Positions 1 to 7,355 of a DNA stretch of 7,355 nucleotides are shown one piece after another. The position numbers were made by a program, and so were the translations under genes. The notes below the pieces were generated by a model that had not been told where the DNA came from, made no database searches, and worked only from the letters and a program-made list of their open reading frames with translations. Every line of letters starts with the position of its first letter. Position 1 is the first letter of the stretch. The DNA is from Deinococcus rhizophilus (GTDB taxonomy: Bacteria > Deinococcota > Deinococci > Deinococcales > Deinococcaceae), in contig NZ_JASNGB010000104.1 of the NCBI RefSeq assembly GCF_030271215.1, positions 1 to 7,355 on the forward strand, in the 5' to 3' direction.

Positions 1-1
1 T

Positions 2-403
2 GCCGGGCGCGTGCTGGAGCTGACGAACGCCGCCCGTGCCCAGGCCCGCAGCTGCGGCGCGACCCGCTTCGCGGCGGCCCCGGCGCTGACCTACAACCCA
101 CAGCTTGAGCAGGCCGCGCAGGGCCACGCGACCGACATGGCGACCCGCAATTACTTTAGCCACACCAGCCTCGACGGGCGGACAATGGCGCAGCGCATCT
201 CGGTGACCGGGTACGCGTGGCGGACCATCGGCGAGAACATCGCCGCCGGGCAGACCACCCCGGAGCAGGTCGTCGCGGGCTGGCTCGCCAGCGAGGGCCA
301 CTGCCGCAACATCATGAACCCGGGCTTCCGCGAACTCGGCGTGGGCTACGCGCAGGGTGGCAGTTACCGCCACTACTGGGTGCAGAACTTCGGCGCCCGC
401 TGA
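2..403 (+). CDS. CAP/SCP-domain protein (C-terminal part)
   Basis: This is the 3' part of a gene whose start, and any signal peptide, lie left of the window; the frame is open from base 2 and ends in TGA at 401-403. The 133 visible residues form an almost complete CAP (cysteine-rich secretory/antigen 5/PR-1) domain of the bacterial YkwD type. Seen landmarks are the N-terminal helix ending in LTNAARA, the cavity His in QGHATDMA, the YFSHTS segment, the cavity Glu in IGENIA, the helix WLASEGHCRNIMNP, and the closing strands ELGVGYA and YWVQNFG. Bacterial CAP proteins are usually secreted or surface-attached, and their biochemical role is mostly unknown. The GTG at position 11 is unlikely to be the start, since it would cut into the first helix. 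The gene is convergent with the acyl-CoA carboxylase gene. The family call is firm; location and function are inferred. Confidence 0.9.
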   Translation, partial: AGRVLELTNAARAQARSCGATRFAAAPALTYNPQLEQAAQGHATDMATRNYFSHTSLDGRTMAQRISVTGYAWRTIGENIAAGQTTPEQVVAGWLASEGHCRNIMNPGFRELGVGYAQGGSYRHYWVQNFGAR

Positions 404-425
404 GGCGTTCAGGGATCAAGGAGGG

Positions 426-469
426 GAGGGCGCGGTGGGAAGGTTGGTCCCGCCGCGCCCTCTGTTTGG
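426..469 (+). terminator. Probable terminator of the CAP-domain gene
   Basis: A 15-bp stem (426-440 with 448-462) and a 7-base loop start 22 bases after the CAP stop codon. All positions pair if one U-G wobble is counted. The short U-containing tail TGTTT follows at 463-467. The wobble pairs only in plus-strand RNA (it becomes A-C on the other strand), so the element looks built for the CAP gene. The tail is weak, so efficiency is uncertain. Confidence 0.65.
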
Positions 470-480
470 CCGCGCTGAGG

Positions 481-566
481 GCAAGGGAGAAAGCGGTCCC
501 CTTCTCCCTTGCGGCGCAAGGCCCTCTCTGCACGCAGCTCTGCGAGTCCCGCCAGGGGAGAGGGTC
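481..566. repeat. Cluster of overlapping inverted repeats between convergent genes
   Basis: Three stems sit side by side. A perfect 11-bp stem pairs 481-491 with 502-512. A 6-bp stem with a 3-base loop (507-512 with 516-521) shares bases with it, so the two are alternatives. A 9-bp stem pairs 520-528 with 558-566 around a smaller hairpin at 533-544. The block may terminate transcription from the minus strand and may be a dispersed intergenic repeat of the genome. Only the stems themselves are seen; the role is inferred. Confidence 0.6.
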
Positions 567-596
567 AACGGGCAGGGCCACCTTGACGGCAGCCGC

Positions 597-2159
<1,563 letters not shown>

Positions 2160-2172
2160 GCGGTCCATGCTA
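2160..2172 (-). promoter_or_regulatory. Leaderless-type -10 element before the acyl-CoA carboxylase gene
   Basis: On the minus strand TAGCAT (2172-2167) is followed by seven bases and then the ATG at 2159. This fits a -10 hexamer whose transcript starts at or next to the start codon. No Shine-Dalgarno sequence lies within 12 bases of either candidate ATG. There is no clear -35 box. The same hexamer-7-ATG layout recurs before the gene at 2872-3870. Confidence 0.5.
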
Positions 2173-2213
2173 CCCGCGCCCGCGCGTTCCTGGGGCGGGT
2201 GGCAGCAGGCGGG

Positions 2214-2258
2214 ACAAAGAAAGCCCCCCGGCCTGGGAGGCTTCCGGAGGGCCGGGGG
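2214..2258 (-). terminator. Intrinsic terminator after the GS17M-like gene
   Basis: A 9-bp G+C stem (CCCCCGGCC, 2225-2233, with GGCCGGGGG, 2250-2258) begins 2 bases beyond the stop codon of the minus-strand gene at 2261. On the minus strand it is followed by GCTTTCTTTG, a fair U-rich tail. It separates that gene from the acyl-CoA carboxylase gene, which therefore needs its own promoter. Confidence 0.8.
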
Positions 2259-2260
2259 AA

Positions 2261-2749
2261 TTACCGGGCGGGCATGGCCGACAGCAGGGTCCGGGCCTGC
2301 TCGGCCACCTCCGGGTCGGTCAGCAGGACGTAGTGGTCGGCCCTCATGCCAGAGGCGGAGGTGAAGTCGCGGCGGCCCCCACTCAGGGCGTAGCCCACGA
2401 CCCCCCACAGCAGTCCGGTGACGCCGCCCATGAAGATGCCGTAGCCCACCGCGAACAGCAGGTTGCCCCCGCCCAGCCCCAGCAGCCCGAACAGCAGGCC
2501 CACGAAGAGCCCGATAAAGAGGCCCTGCCCGAAGCCCAGCCCCGCCGCCCGGCCCCAGTCCAGCCGCCCGGTGACCTGCTCGACCATCTTGAGGCCCTCG
2601 CCCACGATGGCGGTGCGCTCGACCGGGAACTTCTGGTCGCTGAGGTAATCCACCGCCCGCTGCGCCTCCCCGTAGGTGGAATAGGTCGCCACGTCGATGC
2701 GGGTGCGCTGGTCGGGAATCAGGTCAAGTCGGGGATCTCGCTGGGTCAT
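2261..2749 (-). CDS. GS17M-like general stress family small membrane protein
   Basis: This 162-residue protein matches the general stress protein 17M-like (YflT-type) domain family. Residues 18-65 carry the typical soluble alpha/beta start, in which a strand (IDVATYSTYGEAQ) leads to a helix and then to FPVERTAIVGEGLKMVEQVTGRLDW. Residues about 68-123 are a long glycine-rich hydrophobic stretch with repeated GLFxGLxxGLxG spacing, probably two packed membrane helices. The tail 137-162 contains HYVLLTDPEVAEQARTLL, which resembles the usual closing strand and helix. In Bacillus the founding member is sigma-B induced; its biochemical role is unknown, and no stress regulation is shown here. The start is well fixed by AAGGA 8 bases before the ATG. 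A terminator follows directly. The gene lies 122 bases downstream of the quinate-dehydrogenase-like gene and could be partly co-transcribed with it. Confidence 0.85.
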   Translation of the reverse strand: MTQRDPRLDLIPDQRTRIDVATYSTYGEAQRAVDYLSDQKFPVERTAIVGEGLKMVEQVTGRLDWGRAAGLGFGQGLFIGLFVGLLFGLLGLGGGNLLFAVGYGIFMGGVTGLLWGVVGYALSGGRRDFTSASGMRADHYVLLTDPEVAEQARTLLSAMPAR

Positions 2750-2757
2750 GGGTCACG

Positions 2758-2762
2758 TCCTT
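2758..2762 (-). promoter_or_regulatory. Ribosome binding site of the GS17M-like gene
   Basis: AAGGA on the minus strand sits 8 bases before the ATG at 2749 and fixes that start. A TANNNT hexamer (TACGCT, 2775-2770) lies just upstream and could be the -10 box of a short-leader promoter. No -35 box is visible at the expected distance, so the promoter is only a possibility. Confidence 0.65.
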
Positions 2763-2854
2763 GCCTCTCAGCGTAGGGAGGGACATCTGCCGGGACCTGA
2801 GGGGGAGGTTCAGAGGGCCTCACGGTCACGCGGCGGGGCCGACATGGGGACGGC

Positions 2855-2893
2855 GCGGCAGGACGCGGCCCCTAATGTGGGCGTGGGGTGGGG
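2855..2893 (-). repeat. Dispersed intergenic repeat, copy 1
   Basis: Bases 2855-2873 match 7067-7085 at 18 of 19 positions (GCGGCAGGACGCGG, then C or T, then CCCT). In both copies a G-rich block ending in GGTGGGG follows, at 2885-2893 and 7102-7111. Here the repeat runs into the 3' end of the gene at 2872 and supplies its stop codon and last residues. It probably belongs to a repeat family of this genome. Confidence 0.6.
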
Positions 2894-3870
2894 ACAGCGC
2901 CGGAGGTGAGGAGCCCGCGCCCGCCCCCCGCCTGCCCCAGTTCCGTCACCTCGGGCCGGAAGCCCACCTCGCGGACATAGCGCAGGTATTCGGCCTCGCT
3001 CAGCGCCTCCCGCTTGCCACTCAGCGCCACGAAAAAGGCCTCCAGCACGTTGGTCGCGAAGTTGCGCTTGCCGATGCGTGGGGTGGTCGTGATCAGGCGG
3101 GCCACCCCGCGTTCCTCCATCCAGACGCGGTCGGCCTCGGTGATGGTCTGGGTCAGGATCGTCTTGCCCTTCAGGTCGCGCGGGGCGTAGCGCTTGGCGT
3201 AATGGGTGTCCCCGGCAATCACGTCGGCCCAGGCGTAGTAGCGGGTGCCCTGGCCCTGCACGCTGGAGTTCTGCTTGTCGCCCGTGGGATAGAACCAGTC
3301 CTGCGGCAGCCGGGTCAGCGCCGGAAGCGCCAGCCGCGCCACCCGCCGCAGGGCCCCGATAGACCGCAGCGGCACGTTGACGTTCAGCCCGAACACCAGG
3401 TCGCCGTATACCACGTCCGCCCCGGCCTGGGAGAGCGCCTCCGCCATTCCGAAGCGGTCCACCGCGCTCACCATCAGCACCCGCTGGCCCCGCCATCCCA
3501 CCACCGGGTCGAGCTGCGCGACAGCGTCTCGCTCCAGCGTGTTTTTCAGGCCGCTGCCGTCCAGCACAGGAGTCAGCCGCGCGTGCGACACCAGCTTGCG
3601 GACATTGCTGAAGGTGTAGCGCCGCCCGTCCGCGATCACGTACAGGTCCGCGCCCCCCAGCCCGAAGGCGTCCACCCGCCCGTCGAGCGAGGCGAACAGC
3701 CGGGCCGCCTGTTTCGCGTCCCCGTCCGTGCCGAGCCGCTCCAGCACGAAGGGCTGCCCCAGCATGGTCAGTTCCTCGCGGGCGTTGCGTGAGGAGTTGC
3801 CCAGCGACACGCTCACGACGTGTTTGAAGCCGGGGGGCGCGGGCTGCCAGCCTCGGAGGGGGTCGGTCAT
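2872..3870 (-). CDS. 'Quinate 5-dehydrogenase'-family protein, function unproven
   Basis: The 332-residue protein resembles a family in Deinococcus, Thermus and some Firmicutes that databases call quinate 5-dehydrogenase. I recognise it from memory of segments such as KHVVSVSLG (16-24), FVLERLGTDGD (41-51), VDAFGLGGADLY (66-77) and LDGSGLKNTLER (103-114). No classic GxGxxG nucleotide-binding loop or shikimate-dehydrogenase catalytic Lys-Asp pair is evident, so the enzymatic name may be wrong. A hydrophobic strand followed by a Gly-rich turn occurs at 130-160. Residues 191-228 are rich in Tyr, Trp and Asp. The C-terminus after about 312 is Gly/Pro-rich and its last codons lie in a repeat. The start at ATG 3870 is chosen because TACAAT lies 7 bases before it; in-frame ATGs at 3879 and 3936 are less likely, since one overlaps that hexamer and the other the terminator. 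Confidence 0.75.
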   Translation of the reverse strand: MTDPLRGWQPAPPGFKHVVSVSLGNSSRNAREELTMLGQPFVLERLGTDGDAKQAARLFASLDGRVDAFGLGGADLYVIADGRRYTFSNVRKLVSHARLTPVLDGSGLKNTLERDAVAQLDPVVGWRGQRVLMVSAVDRFGMAEALSQAGADVVYGDLVFGLNVNVPLRSIGALRRVARLALPALTRLPQDWFYPTGDKQNSSVQGQGTRYYAWADVIAGDTHYAKRYAPRDLKGKTILTQTITEADRVWMEERGVARLITTTPRIGKRNFATNVLEAFFVALSGKREALSEAEYLRYVREVGFRPEVTELGQAGGGRGLLTSGAVPTPRPH

Positions 3871-3883
3871 GGGGGGCATTGTA
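3871..3883 (-). promoter_or_regulatory. Leaderless-type -10 element before the quinate-dehydrogenase-like gene
   Basis: TACAAT (3883-3878, minus strand) differs from TATAAT at one base and is followed by seven bases and the ATG at 3870. No Shine-Dalgarno site is present. At the 17-base spacing the would-be -35 hexamer reads CGCCCA, not a match. The layout suggests a transcript that starts at or beside the start codon, downstream of the gdh terminator. Confidence 0.6.
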
Positions 3884-3905
3884 GGGAAGTCGCCTATCTC
3901 TGGGC

Positions 3906-3937
3906 GCCGGTTGCCAGCAAAGCCGGTTGCCAGCAAA
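3906..3937. repeat. Perfect 16-base tandem duplication
   Basis: GCCGGTTGCCAGCAAA occurs twice without a gap or mismatch (3906-3921 and 3922-3937). The copy next to the terminator supplies part of its T tail on the minus strand; the other lies just upstream of the TACAAT promoter. It looks like a recent slippage or recombination duplication. Confidence 0.9.
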
Positions 3938-3963
3938 AAAAGCTCCAGCAGATGCTGGAGCTT
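3935..3963 (-). terminator. Strong intrinsic terminator of the gdh operon
   Basis: On the minus strand an 11-bp perfect stem (3963-3953 with 3950-3940, AAGCTCCAGCA paired with TGCTGGAGCTT) with a nominal 2-base loop is followed by a run of seven Ts (3941-3935). In RNA the loop would open to about 4 to 6 bases. It ends transcription of the glutamate dehydrogenase genes about 150 bases after the last stop codon. Confidence 0.92.
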
Positions 3964-3990
3964 CGCGCTGGTGGCGAGGGGCCGCTCCTC

Positions 3991-4113
3991 TACGGACTCC
4001 GATGGAAAGGGTCACGCGTGAACCTGAACTCCGAGCAGACTTGAAAAGCTGCGAAGCAGAGCGAGCAGGAGAACGACGGGTTCGGGTTTGTTCACGAAGC
4101 AGACGGAATCCGC
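3991..4113. repeat. Candidate intergenic repeat/MITE-like element after gdh
   Basis: This block of about 120 bases lies between the gdh stop codon and its terminator. Its ends are imperfect inverted repeats: TACGGACTCCGA at 3991-4002 against TGCGGATTCCGT read inward from 4113, matching at 9 of 12 positions. Inside are the 10-base palindrome TCACGCGTGA (4012-4021) and a small hairpin CTGC-GAA-GCAG (4049-4059). It has no coding potential that I can support. Its base composition, with AAAAG and AACG stretches, is less GC-rich than the genes. Confidence 0.4.
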
Positions 4114-4114
4114 A

Positions 4115-5446
<1,332 letters not shown>

Positions 5447-5453
5447 AGGAAAG

Positions 5454-5458
5454 CCTCC
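5454..5458 (-). promoter_or_regulatory. Ribosome binding site of glutamate dehydrogenase
   Basis: GGAGG on the minus strand lies 7 bases before the ATG at 5446. It selects this ATG over longer in-frame readings that extend to 5527 through the intercistronic hairpin. Confidence 0.85.
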
Positions 5459-5502
5459 GGGGGGAAAGGGGGCGAGGCGGCGTGTTCCGACTTCGCCGCG
5501 CG

Positions 5503-5525
5503 GGGCGGCCCGCGCGTGGCCGCCC
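5503..5525 (-). other. Intercistronic stem-loop between the two dehydrogenase genes
   Basis: A perfect 8-bp G+C stem (GGGCGGCC 5503-5510 with GGCCGCCC 5518-5525) has a 7-base loop. No T run follows on the minus strand, so it is not a standard terminator. It could stabilise or process the mRNA, or lower expression of the downstream gene relative to the upstream one. No promoter was recognised in this 106-base gap. Confidence 0.55.
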
Positions 5526-5552
5526 ACTGGACAGACGCGCCTGGAACCTGGC

Positions 5553-6798
<1,246 letters not shown>

Positions 6799-6801
6799 AC
6801 G

Positions 6802-6808
6802 CTCCTTT
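6802..6808 (-). promoter_or_regulatory. Ribosome binding site of the dehydrogenase paralog
   Basis: AAAGGAG on the minus strand ends 4 bases before the ATG at 6797. The spacing is a little short, but the motif is strong. The in-frame GTG directly before the ATG would leave only one base of spacing and is rejected as the start. Confidence 0.75.
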
Positions 6809-6899
6809 GGGGATAGTCCCGGTGTCCGCCCGAGGATACACGCGCCCGGCCGGGGCACCCCCCCGGTTCCGGCCCCCCGTCGGCGCCGGAGCTGCCCCC

Positions 6900-6928
6900 G
6901 TTGTACCGGGGTCCCACGCGGGCGTCAA
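6900..6928 (-). promoter_or_regulatory. Probable sigma-70-type promoter of the gdh operon
   Basis: On the minus strand TTGACG (6928-6923, five of six matches to TTGACA) is followed by exactly 17 bases and TACAAC (6905-6900, four of six matches to TATAAT). Transcription would start near 6893, which gives a GC-rich leader of about 95 bases before the ATG at 6797. No other pair of boxes this good was seen in the gap. Confidence 0.65.
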
Positions 6929-7005
6929 CCTCGGCAAAGTGCCCGCCTGCACGCGCAAAAGGGGGAAGCGGTTCCAGCGTCCCCGGTGACGGTGAGCCCC
7001 GCTCT

Positions 7006-7054
7006 GACCTGGCAAGTGCCAGGTGGGACGCCGCCAGGTCTGAACCCGGTTCAG
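7006..7054. promoter_or_regulatory. Palindrome cluster, candidate operator upstream of gdh
   Basis: ACCTGGCA-AG-TGCCAGGT (7007-7024) is a perfect 8-base inverted repeat. A third copy of the half-site, GCCAGGTC, follows at 7033-7040 and exactly mirrors GACCTGGC at 7006-7013. Overlapping it is CTGAACC-C-GGTTCAG (7040-7054), a perfect 7-base inverted repeat. The cluster lies about 80 bases upstream of the gdh -35 box. It could bind a dimeric regulator, or act as RNA hairpins after the polyprenyl synthase gene; there is no T run. Confidence 0.5.
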
Positions 7055-7066
7055 GGATTGTCCGGG

Positions 7067-7111
7067 GCGGCAGGACGCGGTCCCTGTCAGCGGTGTGGGG
7101 CGGGGGTGGGG
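7067..7111 (-). repeat. Dispersed intergenic repeat, copy 2
   Basis: The first 19 bases match 2855-2873 with one change (T for C). A small hairpin GGAC-GCG-GTCC lies at 7073-7083 and a G-rich block ends at 7111. The copy starts 5 bases beyond the stop codon of the polyprenyl synthase gene, so both copies mark the 3' end of a minus-strand gene. Confidence 0.6.
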
Positions 7112-7116
7112 CCTGC

Positions 7117-7355
7117 TCAGGCGCGGCGGCGGCTCTCGTGCCGGGCGAGGTCGGCCAGCGCCTCGCGGGCGGCGGAGGGGGGCAGGGCTTCCAGCGCGGC
7201 GGCGGCGAGTCCGGCCCGGCGGCGAATCTCGGCGTGGGTGCGTTCTGCCGCGCCCGTGCACTCCACGAGGTCGCGCACCCGCCCCACGTCACCGGGGCGG
7301 GCGGCGCGGCGTTCGAGGACCTCGCGCACTTCCCCGGCGTGCGGCCCCGAGAGCA
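7117..7355 (-). CDS. Polyprenyl diphosphate synthase, C-terminal end
   Basis: The last 79 codons of a minus-strand gene that continues beyond the right edge end in TGA at 7119-7117. The sequence matches the C-terminal helices of trans-isoprenyl diphosphate synthases (IspA/IspB type). Features seen are [16 protein letters not shown], then a helix with [16 protein letters not shown], and the ending [27 protein letters not shown], which follows the family pattern of A-x-x-A-L, L-P, and A-R-E-A-L-x-x-L-A before a basic end. The aspartate-rich DDxxD motifs that would prove activity and chain length lie outside the window. Such enzymes join isopentenyl diphosphate units for quinone or carotenoid side chains. 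The GTG at 7329 is internal, not a start. Confidence 0.78.
   Translation of the reverse strand, partial: LSGPHAGEVREVLERRAARPGDVGRVRDLVECTGAAERTHAEIRRRAGLAAAALEALPPSAAREALADLARHESRRRA

Noticed and set aside
2160..2408. Upstream extension of the acyl-CoA carboxylase reading frame
   Set aside because: It would run through a terminator and overlap the GS17M-like gene, and the added residues are Pro/Arg-rich. The ATG at 2168 remains possible but overlaps the TAGCAT hexamer.
4012..4021. TCACGCGTGA palindrome as an operator
   Set aside because: It lies downstream of the gdh stop codon and behind the terminator relative to the next gene, so a control role is not supported. It is treated as part of the repeat element.
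6833..6838. TATCCT as an alternative -10 box for the gdh operon
   Set aside because: It matches TANNNT, but no -35 box stands at 16 to 18 bases, and the pair at 6900-6928 is much better.

Overview
The window is a GC-rich bacterial chromosome segment and most likely comes from a Deinococcus. The main reasons are the tandem, divergent glutamate dehydrogenase pair, the DNA-level gene starts of the leaderless type common in that genus, and the gene families present. This is inference; no search was run. I see no phage, CRISPR, insertion sequence or defence genes. The coding content is mostly core metabolism, and the unusual material lies between the genes.

Layout. A plus-strand CAP/SCP-family gene enters from the left (2-403). 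It faces a long run of minus-strand genes across a gap filled with stem-loops (426-566). Reading the minus strand from right to left, the order is: the C-terminal end of a polyprenyl diphosphate synthase (7117-7355); a 319-base gap with palindromes and a good sigma-70-type promoter; a divergent glutamate dehydrogenase paralog (5553-6797); a canonical glutamate dehydrogenase (4115-5446); a strong intrinsic terminator; a 'quinate 5-dehydrogenase'-family protein of unproven function (2872-3870); a small GS17M-type membrane stress protein (2261-2749), followed by a terminator; and an acyl-CoA carboxylase carboxyltransferase subunit (597-2159) with no biotin-carboxylase partner in view.

How the genes work together. 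The two dehydrogenases probably form one operon, because a single promoter (6900-6928) precedes both and a single terminator (3935-3963) follows. The first one has lost the residues that hold the glutamate side-chain carboxylate but keeps the catalytic Lys and Asp, while the second has all of them. This matches the idea of a regulatory plus a catalytic subunit, as described for the leucine-activated GdhA/GdhB complex of Thermus thermophilus.

Two genes (acyl-CoA carboxylase and the quinate-dehydrogenase-like gene) have a TANNNT hexamer exactly 7 bases before the ATG, which suggests leaderless mRNAs. The others have clear Shine-Dalgarno sites. Between genes there are two copies of a roughly 40-base repeat at gene 3' ends (2855-2893 and 7067-7111), an element of about 120 bases with imperfect inverted ends (3991-4113), and a perfect 16-base tandem duplication (3906-3937).
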